A stretch of 64,000 nucleotides of DNA, from NCBI RefSeq assembly GCF_038008325.1, contig NZ_JBBOYW010000001.1:734001-798000 (forward strand). The letters are read 5' to 3'. The notes under the pieces were generated by a model. The model saw nothing but the letters and a program-made list of their open reading frames with translations. It ran no database searches and was not told the DNA's origin. This stretch comes from Lysinibacillus sp. FSL K6-0232. Lineage in GTDB: Bacteria; Bacillota; Bacilli; Bacillales_A; Planococcaceae. The position numbers and the translations under genes were made by a program. This document shows, piece after piece, positions 53,761 through 62,444 of the stretch. How positions within the stretch are numbered: position 1 is the stretch's first letter; every line of letters begins with the position of its first letter.

Positions 53761-54927
53761 GTGGAGTTAAAACCAACAATGTTGCAGGAACGAATTGCAG
53801 CATTAGATATTTTACGAGGTGTTAGCTTGGTAGGTATTTTACTCGTAAATATGTTTGCTTTTTATTTACCGATGCCCCATATTGATTTGGCATCGTGGTT
53901 TACTGCACCATCTGATATTGTTTGGCAGCAAAACTTAGATATTTATGTGCAAGGTAGTTTTTATCCATTATTTGCAATGCTATTTGGGTATGGACTTGCA
54001 ATGCAATGGCAAAAGGCACAGAGCCGCGCACAAAACTTTTATACACTAGGGCTTCGAAGGCTTGCCATATTATTTGCTTTTGGTGTTATCCATGCTGTGC
54101 TCATTTGGTGGGGCGATATTTTAATGATGTATGCCTTTTGTGGTGTTTTTTTAGTGCTTTTACTACGATTACGTCCTATTTGGTTAATATCCATTGCTTT
54201 TATCATTAATGGTCTTATGCAAGCTGTGATGCTGTTTGCTCTAGGCTTTCTGACTGTTAATGGAGAGGTGGATAATTATTTAAATATTGTAGCTGTCGAA
54301 AATGCTATTACGGCTTATGGTACAGGCAGTTGGGGAGATGCCTTGCTGCAGCGCTTAACAGATTTATCTGTTCAAGCAGGAATAGGAATGTGGTTTATGG
54401 CATTGTTCACCATCTTACCATATATGCTAGTTGGTGCAGCTGCCTCAAAGTGGCAGCTTGTAGAACGAGCAAAAGAACAAAAATGGCTATGGCTAACACT
54501 CGCAATAGCTGGTTTGGCTATTGGAATTGCTGTTAAAAGCTTACCGATTATGTTTACACGTACGTATTTATTTGATTATTTGAAGGTGTACATAGGTGGT
54601 CCAGTGCTTTCAGTGGGCTATGCGGCTGTGATTGTCTTGCTATGCTTAGCGCCAGTTGTACCAAAGCTGCTTCGGCCTTTTGCAAATATTGGACGTATGT
54701 CGTTAACAATGTATATTATGCAATCTATTATTGGCACTTGCCTATTCTATCAATTTGGCTTTGGCTGGTATGGGAAGGTTAGCGTTGCTACAGGTGTATT
54801 AATTGCCACTGGGATTATTATCGTGCAAATGATTATAGCTGAAATTTGGTTATCGAAATGGAAGCAAGGACCGTTAGAGGCACTATGGCGTAAATTAATC
54901 TATAGACAAAAAGTGAAAATGCATTAA
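53761..54927 (+). CDS. DUF418 family membrane protein
   Basis: 388 residues from GTG 53761, 8 nt after AGAGGAGG; an ATG at 53740 precedes that site. Signature DUF418 sequence: RIAALDILRGVSLVGILLVNMFAFYLP at the start, FYPLFAMLFGYGLAMQ, RRLAILFAFGVIHAVLIWWGDILMMYAFCG, and the C-terminal NIGRMSLTMYIMQSIIGTCLFYQFGFGWYG. About ten membrane helices. Related to acyltransferase_3-type proteins; substrate unknown. Confidence 0.87.
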   Translation: MELKPTMLQERIAALDILRGVSLVGILLVNMFAFYLPMPHIDLASWFTAPSDIVWQQNLDIYVQGSFYPLFAMLFGYGLAMQWQKAQSRAQNFYTLGLRRLAILFAFGVIHAVLIWWGDILMMYAFCGVFLVLLLRLRPIWLISIAFIINGLMQAVMLFALGFLTVNGEVDNYLNIVAVENAITAYGTGSWGDALLQRLTDLSVQAGIGMWFMALFTILPYMLVGAAASKWQLVERAKEQKWLWLTLAIAGLAIGIAVKSLPIMFTRTYLFDYLKVYIGGPVLSVGYAAVIVLLCLAPVVPKLLRPFANIGRMSLTMYIMQSIIGTCLFYQFGFGWYGKVSVATGVLIATGIIIVQMIIAEIWLSKWKQGPLEALWRKLIYRQKVKMH

Positions 54928-55052
54928 TATATGTTATTTCCTATGCATAATCTATGAAGAATATAGCAACTTATAAAATTATTGTCGCAAAAATAAAGCA
55001 ATTTCTATCATATTGTTGTATTATGTAGAAAAAAGAAGGAGCTCTTAAAATC

Positions 55053-55955
55053 ATGAAAATTTTATCATTCAAATTAGGTGGACATGTAAGCTTTGGACCA
55101 AAAGTAAAAAAAGAAGAAGCGGTATGGGATGTACTGGCTATTCAAAATGAACTTCAAGTTCTCCCTTCTTTTTCAAGTTCAATTGTAGATGGCGTAGCTT
55201 TAGGCTTTGATTTCGTTGAACAGATTCGTAAATTAGTAGAGGCAGCTGAAAAATCAGATCGCGCTGATAGTTTCAAGCATGAATTCACAGAGATTGAATG
55301 GCTTTCACCAATTCCACGTACACCGAAAAATATTATGTGTGTTGGTAAAAACTACAATGAGCATGCAAAGGAAATGGGTGCAGAGGCAGCACCAACGGAG
55401 TTAATGGTATTTACAAAATCACCAACTGCTATTGCAGCAGATGAGCAAACATTATCAATTCATGCTGAGCTTTCCTCAAAAATGGATTATGAGGGTGAGC
55501 TTGCAGTTGTTATTGGTAAGCGTGGTAAAAATATTCCAAAAAACTTAGCCTATGATTATGTATTTGGCTATACAATTGCTAATGATATAACAGCTCGTGA
55601 CCTACAGGAAAAGCATCAACAATTTTTCCTAGGAAAAAGCCTAGATGGCACATGCCCTCTTGGACCATATCTTGTGACGAAGGATGAGATTCCAAATCCA
55701 CAAGATTTAACAGTTGTAACAAAGGTGAATGACGAAGTACGTCAAAATGGCTCTACAAAGGATATGATATTCTCTGTTGAAACATTAGTATCGATTTTAT
55801 CTCAACATGTGACATTAGAGCCAGGCGATGTTATTTTAACAGGTACGCCAGCAGGAGTAGGTAAAGGCATGAACCCGCCTCAATTCTTAAAGGCTGGGGA
55901 TACAGTAAAAGTATCTATCCAAGGCATTGGTACATTAGTCAATCATTTTGAATAG
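55053..55955 (+). CDS. Fumarylacetoacetate hydrolase (FAH) family protein
   Basis: 300 residues. Short N-terminal domain, then the FAH core: PKNIMCVGKNYNEHAKEMG near 94, DYEGELAVVIGKRGKNI with metal-ligand glutamates near 148-152, GYTIANDITARDLQ near 172, GKSLDGTCPLGPYLV, and TPAGVGKGMNPPQFLKAGDTVKV near the end. FAH enzymes use a divalent metal to cleave C-C bonds or decarboxylate/hydrolyse acylpyruvates. Possible activities include oxaloacetate decarboxylase or catechol-pathway hydrolase; the sequence does not decide. Monocistronic. Confidence 0.85.
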   Translation: MKILSFKLGGHVSFGPKVKKEEAVWDVLAIQNELQVLPSFSSSIVDGVALGFDFVEQIRKLVEAAEKSDRADSFKHEFTEIEWLSPIPRTPKNIMCVGKNYNEHAKEMGAEAAPTELMVFTKSPTAIAADEQTLSIHAELSSKMDYEGELAVVIGKRGKNIPKNLAYDYVFGYTIANDITARDLQEKHQQFFLGKSLDGTCPLGPYLVTKDEIPNPQDLTVVTKVNDEVRQNGSTKDMIFSVETLVSILSQHVTLEPGDVILTGTPAGVGKGMNPPQFLKAGDTVKVSIQGIGTLVNHFE

Positions 55956-55961
55956 AAGCAT

Positions 55962-55996
55962 AAATCCGCGTGAGTACAATACTCCGCGGATTTTTA
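55962..55996 (+). terminator. Terminator of the FAH gene
   Basis: AAATCCGCG pairs with CGCGGATTT around a central loop, followed by TTTATAT. Confidence 0.8.
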
Positions 55997-56047
55997 TATG
56001 GACAACTTTATATGAGAATTTTAATATATATATACGGTGAAAGAAAA

Positions 56048-56536
56048 TTAGAGTTTCAAGCACAGCCTATTCACCGTATTTTCAGGTGTTTGATTAATCA
56101 TTTGGATAAAGCCTTGGACAGCACGTTGAATCTTTCCGACATTTGAGTAAAAGACATTGTGGATCACCGTTGTCTTCATCCATTTCCACAGTCCTTCGAT
56201 TAAATTTAAATTGGGACTGTACGGCGGAAGGAACAGAAATTCAAAGAAATCTTGATACTTTTCTAAAAATGGTTGAATCAATTTCGCATGGTGTATGCGC
56301 GCATTGTCTAATACCATCACGATGCGTTCATTCGGATAACGAGCGATGACTTTTTCTAAAAAACTTAGGAATTCAACAGCGGTATATTGTTCTTCTTGCA
56401 CGCAAAATACATCGCCCGTTTCGTAATCCAATGTACCAATTAGCTTAACCCCTTGATGTCGGCCATATGTTGGAATGATTTTTTGTTGACCTTTAAGAAA
56501 CCACGTGTTGGAAATCGCTTGGTAATCACGGATCAT
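56048..56536 (-). CDS. IS630 transposase, second frame (DDE catalytic part)
   Basis: 162 residues as a free ORF from the ATG near 56536, but the true protein is probably the -1 frameshift product that enters this frame at 56582-56589. Catalytic triad: first Asp in FEDES (upstream of the ATG, only in the fusion), second in VMVLDNARIHHAKL, and Glu in NLNLIEGLWKWMK. The free ORF alone lacks the first Asp, which supports frameshifting as the functional route. Confidence 0.85.
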   Translation of the reverse strand: MIRDYQAISNTWFLKGQQKIIPTYGRHQGVKLIGTLDYETGDVFCVQEEQYTAVEFLSFLEKVIARYPNERIVMVLDNARIHHAKLIQPFLEKYQDFFEFLFLPPYSPNLNLIEGLWKWMKTTVIHNVFYSNVGKIQRAVQGFIQMINQTPENTVNRLCLKL

Positions 56537-56577
56537 TGACTCGTCTTCAAATAAAATACGATCAATTTGACCATGAA

Positions 56578-57129
56578 TTAGTTTTTTTTCGCCTGTTCAA
56601 ATTTTTCAAGGAAAACTGCTTGTTTGAGGGGGTCTGCTTTTTCCAATGTATACGTTGGTTTCGTATAACTTAAACCAAGACGGTACAATAAATCACGTGT
56701 CCCACGTACAGAAAAAGACACACCAAATGTTCGCTCAATCCAATCGCGAAGAAGAGGCGCTGTCCAGTTCATTTCAACGGGAAAACCAGCATCTTTAGGC
56801 GTTTGGTTGACAATTGTCGCGACGACTCGTGCTTCTTGTTCAGCCGTTAAATGACGCTTTCGACCAGGTTGTTTTTTACGTCCAAGTCCAGCGATCCCTT
56901 TTTCACAATAAGCTTTGCGATAATTGAACAGCGTCGCTAAAGAAAGACCTGTATAGTCGACAATTTTTTCATACGATTCGCCGGAAAGTAACATATAAAT
57001 CACTTGGTAGCGAACGAACATTTTATGATTGTTTTCTTCTTTCATGACAAGCTTTAATTCTTCTAAAGCAGCAGGAATTTGTTCTTCAGGAATTAGGACA
57101 ATTTTACGCATCATTTTTCTCCGTTTCAT
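56578..57129 (-). CDS. IS630 transposase, first frame (DNA-binding part)
   Basis: 183 residues. Two helix-turn-helix units: YEKIVDYTGLSLATLFNYRKAY (residues about 50-75) and the winged segment APLLRDWIERTFGVSFSVRGTRDLLYRLGLSYTKPTY. It ends at a run of eight A on the coding strand (complement of 56582-56589). A -1 slip there reads on as KKKLIHGQIDRILFEDES, joining the catalytic frame. Start could be the ATG at 57129 or an internal one six codons later. Confidence 0.85.
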   Translation of the reverse strand: MKRRKMMRKIVLIPEEQIPAALEELKLVMKEENNHKMFVRYQVIYMLLSGESYEKIVDYTGLSLATLFNYRKAYCEKGIAGLGRKKQPGRKRHLTAEQEARVVATIVNQTPKDAGFPVEMNWTAPLLRDWIERTFGVSFSVRGTRDLLYRLGLSYTKPTYTLEKADPLKQAVFLEKFEQAKKN

Positions 57130-57358
57130 ATCTATTAAGAATAGTATACAGGAAAACGAAGAAAAAGAGTGTAAGTCTAAAAGTTAATCACCTTATATAT
57201 AGTAATATTAAAATTGACTGATTATGAGCGAAGCAAGTAAAAAAGGAAGTGTTGGTCTATTTGTTCGTCTATTTTGTGAACGCTATTGTAACATTTGAAA
57301 CCCTTTCCACCGCATGGTAGGATAGAGTTTGATAGAAAAAGAATGAGGTGGGACAAAC

Positions 57359-57724
57359 ATGAGCTTTTTAACAAGCCAAACACATTTGCATATTACTACG
57401 TGGGTAGTGGCGATTGTTATCTTTTTAATTGCAGCGCTTATGGGCAAGCAATCAAAAGGCTTACATATGGCATTACGTCTATTCTACGTATTAATTATCA
57501 TCACAGGTGCAGCATTATTTTTCAAATATCAGGCGGCTGACCCAATGCTGTATGGTCTGAAATTTTTATTTGGTATTTTAGTAATTGGTATGATGGAAAT
57601 GGTATTAGTGCGTCAAAAGAAAAATAAACCAACAGGGATTTTTTGGATTTTATTTGCAGTATTCTTATTTATTACACTGTTCCTAGGTTTTAAATTACCA
57701 ATGAACTTTAATTTCCTAGCATAA
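57359..57724 (+). CDS. yisL: YisL-like DUF1516 membrane protein
   Basis: 121 residues with four predicted membrane helices (HITTWVVAIVIFLIAALMG, LHMALRLFYVLIIITGAALFF, YGLKFLFGILVIGMMEMVLV, GIFWILFAVFLFITLFLGF). The helix pattern and the KGLHM-LRLFY and HITTW elements match DUF1516 (YisL). Function not known. ATG 57359 follows GAGGTGGG. IS630 lies 166 bp upstream, so it may have displaced part of the original promoter region. Confidence 0.87.
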   Translation: MSFLTSQTHLHITTWVVAIVIFLIAALMGKQSKGLHMALRLFYVLIIITGAALFFKYQAADPMLYGLKFLFGILVIGMMEMVLVRQKKNKPTGIFWILFAVFLFITLFLGFKLPMNFNFLA

Positions 57725-57731
57725 TAATTAG

Positions 57732-57772
57732 TAAAAGTCGTGAGTTGCTTACTTCACGGCTTTTATTTTGGT
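57732..57772 (+). terminator. Terminator of yisL
   Basis: AGTCGTGA pairs with TTCACGGCT (one wobble) around a 9-nt loop, followed by TTTATTTTG. Confidence 0.7.
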
Positions 57773-57911
57773 TAAAAAGAGCAATATTTAGACTGACACC
57801 TTTTTGCCGTAATTCATTTTGCAATTGTGGAAAATCTTTTGAAATGATAGCGACGTGCCAGTGTTATTTGGTAAAATGACGATGGATTGGTTTGAAAGAG
57901 AGGGAATAATA

Positions 57912-59381
57912 GTGAAATTCAAGAAGTGGATAAGTGCAACAGCTGCATCACTTTTATTAGCAACTTCATTCATAAGTCTAGCACCAGTAGCCTATGCGGA
58001 TGAAGCAGCAACAAAATCGATTGCGGAAGAAAGTATCTTTGATTTACTCGTTGACCGTTTCTTTAATGGTTCAGGCTCAAACGATTTTGATACAAATACG
58101 AAAGACCCTGAAGAATTTGCAGGCGGCGATTTTACAGGCTTACAAGATAAATTGAATTTTATCGGTGAAATGGGCTATACCATTGTTTCAATTGGCCCTA
58201 TTTTTTCAACAGAAAAATATGATGGTTCATTGCCAACAAGCTATACAACACTTGAACGTCATTTTGGGACATCAGAGGAATTCCAAAGTGTTGTAGAGGC
58301 TTACAAAGCAAAAAATATGTCTATGATGGTAGATTTTCCGCTTAATAATGTTAGTCCAAATCATGAATGGGTAAAGGATGCAACAAAGGCTGACTGGATT
58401 GCTTCGACTAATAATGGACAAGTACAGTGGGATTTAACGAATAAAGATGTGCAAGATGCACTTATACAAGCAGCAACTGAATTTGTGTCTTCATATAATA
58501 TTGGTGGTATACGTTTAACTAATATTGCTGAGGCTGACACAGCGTTTATTAATGCAATGATAGCAGCTTTGAAAGAAACAAAATCATCCCTTTATGTCAT
58601 TAGTAATGAAGAAAGTGATGCGAATTTTGATGCAGCTTTCTCACAAGCAACGGCAGATATTTATCGTAATATCTTTAAAAATGTTGATATGGATTCATCG
58701 AAGCTAATGGAGCCATTTACAGGGGATAAGCCTGTCCAAATTATGATTGATTCATTGGACACACACCGTTTTACATTTGATTCTGCAAATGAAAATATGT
58801 TTCCGCCTACACGTTTAAAAATGGCAATGGGAGCTTTATTTATGTTGCCGGGGATTCCTGTTGTGCAATATGGTACTGAAATTGCTATGAATGGGGAAAC
58901 AAAGCCCGATACACACCAGCTCTATAACTTTAAAACAGATACGGAGTTGATTGATTATATTAAAAATGTTCAATCATTACGCAATCAATCGGCTACTTTA
59001 CGTAAAGGCGATTTTGAGGTTATTACAAATGAAGATGGTCTGCTTGTTTTTACACGTACATCAGATGAAGAGCAATGGGTTATTATGGTCAACAATACAG
59101 GTGCAACACAGCGCGTTGATTTAACACCTGAACAACTTGGCGAAGGTAAAATGTTAAACGGGATTTTACACGAGGAAAAGGTTCGTTTAAATGAAAAAGA
59201 GGTATATCCTGTTATTTTAGACAGAGAAATGGTCGAGATTTATCAGGTTCGTAATGATAGTGGCTTTAATATTCCGTATATGATTGCACTTGGCTTAGTA
59301 TGGGTAATCTTTATTGGCTTTATCGTTATTATTATTAAGCGAGGAAAAGTACGTCGTCAAGCGACAGATACACATGCATAA
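57912..59381 (+). CDS. Membrane-anchored GH13 amylase-like protein, probably inactive
   Basis: 489 residues from GTG 57912; an ATG at 57855 lacks a site and would precede the signal peptide oddly. Signal peptide (KFKKWISATAASLLLATSFISLAPVAYA), GH13 barrel (SIFDLLVDRFFNGSGSNDF, GGDFTGLQDKLNFIGEMGY, VVQYGTEIAMNG), a C-terminal beta domain, and a final membrane helix (YMIALGLVWVIFIGFIVIIII) with a basic tail. Catalytic regions are altered: region I reads MMVDFPLNNVSPNHEW, region II GGIRLTNIAEAD where active enzymes have G-x-R-x-D, so the nucleophile Asp is Thr. Region IV retains SLDTHRF. It may bind rather than cleave glycans. Confidence 0.8.
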   Translation: MKFKKWISATAASLLLATSFISLAPVAYADEAATKSIAEESIFDLLVDRFFNGSGSNDFDTNTKDPEEFAGGDFTGLQDKLNFIGEMGYTIVSIGPIFSTEKYDGSLPTSYTTLERHFGTSEEFQSVVEAYKAKNMSMMVDFPLNNVSPNHEWVKDATKADWIASTNNGQVQWDLTNKDVQDALIQAATEFVSSYNIGGIRLTNIAEADTAFINAMIAALKETKSSLYVISNEESDANFDAAFSQATADIYRNIFKNVDMDSSKLMEPFTGDKPVQIMIDSLDTHRFTFDSANENMFPPTRLKMAMGALFMLPGIPVVQYGTEIAMNGETKPDTHQLYNFKTDTELIDYIKNVQSLRNQSATLRKGDFEVITNEDGLLVFTRTSDEEQWVIMVNNTGATQRVDLTPEQLGEGKMLNGILHEEKVRLNEKEVYPVILDREMVEIYQVRNDSGFNIPYMIALGLVWVIFIGFIVIIIKRGKVRRQATDTHA

Positions 59382-59426
59382 AAAAGGCATGTTAGGTATA
59401 AGAATGATGCCTAACATGCTTTTTCA
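59381..59426. terminator. Bidirectional terminator between the amylase-like gene and yitS homologue
   Basis: AAAAAGGCATGTTAGG pairs with CCTAACATGCTTTTT (one mismatch) around a central loop, with A and T runs for the converging genes. Confidence 0.85.
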
Positions 59427-60284
59427 TTAGCCTTGATAGTCTTTATTTGTAAAGAAGATGGCAATCGTGCCTGGCCCTACATGTGAACCGATAACAGAAC
59501 CAATCATTGTAACTTGAATAGCCTTAGGTGAAAAACGTTCCTGAATAGCTGCTTTTACTTCATTAGCAAAGGCTATATCATCACTATGGCTAATGCCAAT
59601 AATTTTATCCGTAAAGCTGCCACCACGCTCTTGCATAATATCTAACATACGTGCAAGTGCTTTTTTTCGGCCACGTGATTTCTCAATTGGTACAAGCTTG
59701 CCATCCTCTACATTTAGAATAGGTTTAATGCTAAGCAGTCCGCCTAAAAATGCACTTGCCTTTGATAAACGGCCACCCTTTGCTAGGTAGTCTAAATCTT
59801 CTACTGTAAATAAATGCTCTATCTGAGGGGCAAGTGCAGTAATTTTTGCCTCCATCTCCTCTAAGGTAGCTCCTGCGTTGCGTAGATGAACAGCCTCTTC
59901 CACCACAAGACCATGTCCTAGGGAAGCACATTTAGAGTCGATAATCGTTAGCTTTAATGACGGATATTCCTCCAGCAATTGCTTGCGAATCATTTGAGCG
60001 GTGCTATAGGTGCCTGAGAGTTCTGATGAAAAGGCGATATAGATTCCTTCTTCATTGTTTTTAGCAAGGCTTTCAAAGTGCTGTAAAAAAAGCTCTGGTG
60101 ATACTTGTGATGTCTTTGGATGTGCACCATGCCGTATAGCATCATAAATTTCTTTTGAATCGATGGAAAGAACATCTTCATATTCTTGGTTGTTCAATTG
60201 CACTCGTAAAGGGAATAGCACAACATCATTTTCCTCATAGTAGGACTTTGGTAAATCACAGCCACTATCTGTAAATATTTTCAT
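59427..60284 (-). CDS. yitS: DegV family protein, YitS-like
   Basis: 285 residues, minus strand. MKIFTDSGCDLPKSYYEENDVVLFPL, KTSQVSPELF, AFSSELSGTYSTAQMI, DLDYLAKGGRLSKASAFLGGLLSIKPIL and IGSVIGSHVGPGTIAIFF are the DegV fatty-acid-binding elements. It is only about as similar to the degV at 1323 as family members usually are. Grouping with yitU, yitV and yitW homologues matches the B. subtilis yitS-yitW region, the basis for the symbol. Confidence 0.87.
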   Translation of the reverse strand: MKIFTDSGCDLPKSYYEENDVVLFPLRVQLNNQEYEDVLSIDSKEIYDAIRHGAHPKTSQVSPELFLQHFESLAKNNEEGIYIAFSSELSGTYSTAQMIRKQLLEEYPSLKLTIIDSKCASLGHGLVVEEAVHLRNAGATLEEMEAKITALAPQIEHLFTVEDLDYLAKGGRLSKASAFLGGLLSIKPILNVEDGKLVPIEKSRGRKKALARMLDIMQERGGSFTDKIIGISHSDDIAFANEVKAAIQERFSPKAIQVTMIGSVIGSHVGPGTIAIFFTNKDYQG

Positions 60285-60333
60285 TTCTTGTCCCCCTCGT
60301 TTTCAACATCTTTAACTTGAACTTACTACTTCA

Positions 60334-61143
60334 CTATGATAATTTCAAGCGCTCCATGAGTATTTTTGCAATACCATCATCATTATTTGTTGAAGTGATT
60401 TCATTTGCAATATTTTTAAGACTTGAAATACCATTGCCCATTGCCACACCAAGTCCAGCATATTCAATCATTTCTAAATCATTATCTTCATCACCAAATG
60501 CGATAATGCGCTCACGTGGAATGCCTAAATCCTTTGCCACATGTGCAATACCTACCGCTTTATTTAAGCCACGACGTACGATTTCAATAATATGCAGCGG
60601 TGCACCCCAGCGACGGTGTTCAATCACCTCTGCATGGACAGCTTGTAAATGATCACGGATAATCGCTGAATTGGCTTCATTTGCTTGAATGAGCAAGCTT
60701 GTTGGATTTTCTTGAAGGTGTGTATATAAATCGCCAAGTGTAATTTTAGGATTTCCCATATTAAAAATATTTAAGATACGATCATTTTCTGTGTGTACAT
60801 AAATATCATCTTTTACCTCAGCGATAATGTTTTCATATTCATAATGATGAATGGAATCTACAACATCATGTACAACACTTAAGTCAATCGGTGTGTGCAT
60901 ATGCTGCCAAGATATATTTTTGGGATGATGAACATAAGCACCATTAAAATTGACAATAGGTGTTGAGAGCCCAAGCTCGTGATAGTAAATATCACTTGCG
61001 CGATATGGGCGACCTGTTGCAATCATTACTTGATGCCCTTTTTCCTTTGCCTGCAATAATGTTTTTTTCGTTTGCGCTGAAATTTGTTGCTGGTCTGTTA
61101 ATAATGTACCATCTAGGTCTAATACGATTAAATGCGGTTTCAT
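60334..61143 (-). CDS. yitU: Cof-type HAD phosphatase, YitU-like
   Basis: 269 residues from the ATG complementing 61141-61143, preceded on that strand by GAAAGGGG; a longer frame to 61293 would run through the divergent promoter and is rejected. HAD motifs: LIVLDLDGTLLTD (nucleophile Asp and DxD), MIATGRP, K in GLNKAVGIAHVAKDLG, and motif IV IAFGDEDNDLEMIEYAGLGVAMGNG. The C2-type cap is between motifs II and III. Such enzymes dephosphorylate sugar phosphates, FMN precursors or nucleotides; substrate not shown. Confidence 0.9.
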   Translation of the reverse strand: MKPHLIVLDLDGTLLTDQQQISAQTKKTLLQAKEKGHQVMIATGRPYRASDIYYHELGLSTPIVNFNGAYVHHPKNISWQHMHTPIDLSVVHDVVDSIHHYEYENIIAEVKDDIYVHTENDRILNIFNMGNPKITLGDLYTHLQENPTSLLIQANEANSAIIRDHLQAVHAEVIEHRRWGAPLHIIEIVRRGLNKAVGIAHVAKDLGIPRERIIAFGDEDNDLEMIEYAGLGVAMGNGISSLKNIANEITSTNNDDGIAKILMERLKLS

Positions 61144-61264
61144 AGCTTGTTGCCCCTTTCCTATAGTTTGAATAGTATCGTTTTGCGGTGCATTCGTCAA
61201 AATTTTGTCACGTAGAAAAAAGTTTGTTACCATAAAGATGAGATAAAAGTTGGGAGTGACAAAA

Positions 61265-62029
61265 ATGTTTGTAGAAAAAGAAGTGTGGGGCAATATTCCT
61301 TTATTGCATATACATACAGAGCATATGAATGAAGAAACCCCAGTAGTTATTTTTTTACATGGCTTTATGAGTGCAAAAGAACATAATCTACACTATGCGT
61401 ATCAATTAGTGCATAAAGGGGTGCGTGTCCTATTACCAGATGCAAAATTTCACGGTGACCGCAGCGAAGGCCTAACAGAAATACAAATGAATTTAAAGTT
61501 TTGGGAGATTGTTTTAAATTCTATTCATGAAGTGGAGCAATTATATAATGACTTACAGCAAAAAAATTTATTGGCAAGTCATCAAATTGGTATTGCTGGT
61601 ACTTCAATGGGGGGAATTGTCACTTCAGGCTGCCTTAAATTATATGATTGGATTCAAACGGCTGCAATATGCATGGGTGCACCTAGCTTTATAAAATTAG
61701 GGGAGTATCAATTGCAGCAATTTACGAAAAATGGTGTGAATTGGCCAATGTCAGAGGAGGAAGTGCAAAAAACAAATGAGCTGCTGGCAGTATATGATGT
61801 TAGCTTAACACCCGAAAAATTTGCGGGGCGTCCTGTATTGTTTTGGCATGGAAAGCTAGATAAAACTGTACCTTTTGATGAAACGTATAAATTTTATGAA
61901 ACATTACGGGAATACTATAAAGCACACCCTGATGATTTAAAGTTTTTGGTAAGTAATAAAGCAGGACATGCTGTTTCGCGAGATGGTATGCTAGCAGTAA
62001 CAGAATGGCTTGCACAGCATTTGGCATAA
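61265..62029 (+). CDS. yitV: Alpha/beta-hydrolase, YitV-like esterase
   Basis: 254 residues from ATG 61265, 8 nt after GGGAG; a TTG at 61250 overlaps that site. Oxyanion region VVIFLHGFMSAKEHN, nucleophile elbow GTSMGGIVTSG near residue 114, acid PVLFWHGKLDKTVPFDETY with Asp near 202, catalytic His in KAGHAVSRDG near 236. No signal peptide: a cytosolic esterase of the YitV/S9 group. It is divergent from yitU and lies just upstream of yitW. Confidence 0.87.
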   Translation: MFVEKEVWGNIPLLHIHTEHMNEETPVVIFLHGFMSAKEHNLHYAYQLVHKGVRVLLPDAKFHGDRSEGLTEIQMNLKFWEIVLNSIHEVEQLYNDLQQKNLLASHQIGIAGTSMGGIVTSGCLKLYDWIQTAAICMGAPSFIKLGEYQLQQFTKNGVNWPMSEEEVQKTNELLAVYDVSLTPEKFAGRPVLFWHGKLDKTVPFDETYKFYETLREYYKAHPDDLKFLVSNKAGHAVSRDGMLAVTEWLAQHLA

Positions 62030-62079
62030 GAGGATGCATCTGCTATGATAAGGTTAACACTATGATGGAAGGAGAAATA

Positions 62080-62391
62080 ATGATGGATCAAGATATGAAG
62101 GATAGCATGTTAGGTGCATTAGAAAATGTAATTGACCCTGAGCTTGGAATTGATATTGTCAACTTAGGTTTAGTATATGATGTAGATTTAGACGAGGAGG
62201 GGGTAGCAACTGTTACAATGACATTAACATCAATGGGCTGCCCGCTTGGACCCGTTATTGTCGATCAAGTCAATACAGCATTAGGTGAGCTACCAGAAGT
62301 AAAAAGCACAAATGTCAATATTGTCTGGAATCCGCCTTGGTCAAAAGACAAAATGTCACGCTATGCCAAAATGGCATTAGGTGTGCGCTAA
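62080..62391 (+). CDS. yitW: MIP18/DUF59 iron-sulphur assembly protein, YitW-like
   Basis: 103 residues. Start at ATG 62080 (or the adjacent 62083) after GGAAGGAG; a longer frame beginning at 62005 overlaps yitV and is rejected. Sequence NVIDPELGIDIVNLGLVYDVDLDEEG, TMTLTSMGCPLGPVIVDQV with the conserved Cys, and NIVWNPPWSKDKMSRYAKMALG is nearly diagnostic for YitW/SufT-type DUF59. These proteins help load Fe-S clusters onto target proteins. An Fe-S regulator, Fnr, is encoded next. Confidence 0.93.
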   Translation: MMDQDMKDSMLGALENVIDPELGIDIVNLGLVYDVDLDEEGVATVTMTLTSMGCPLGPVIVDQVNTALGELPEVKSTNVNIVWNPPWSKDKMSRYAKMALGVR

Positions 62392-62395
62392 TACA

Positions 62396-62435
62396 CAAAA
62401 AATCCCTGCTTACATTGATAAGCAGGGATTTTACA
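62396..62435. terminator. Bidirectional terminator between yitW and fnr
   Basis: AAAAAATCCCTGCTTA pairs with TAAGCAGGGATTTT around CATTGA, with A/T runs for both converging genes. Confidence 0.92.
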
Positions 62436-62444
62436 TGTAACGAA

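Larger units (their letters stand above)
56035..57193 (-). mobile_element. IS630-family insertion sequence
   Basis: About 1.16 kb, encoding a DDE transposase in two overlapping frames on the minus strand. The ends are imperfect inverted repeats: CGGTGAAAGAAAATTAGA from 56035 and AGGTGATTAACTTTTAGA read inward from 57193. Both ends abut TA, the target IS630 duplicates. It sits between the FAH terminator and yisL and interrupts no gene. Confidence 0.85.

Noticed and set aside
56048-57129. IS630 transposase as a decayed pseudogene
   Set aside because: The two frames join through an A8 slippery run and the fusion contains the complete DDE triad.
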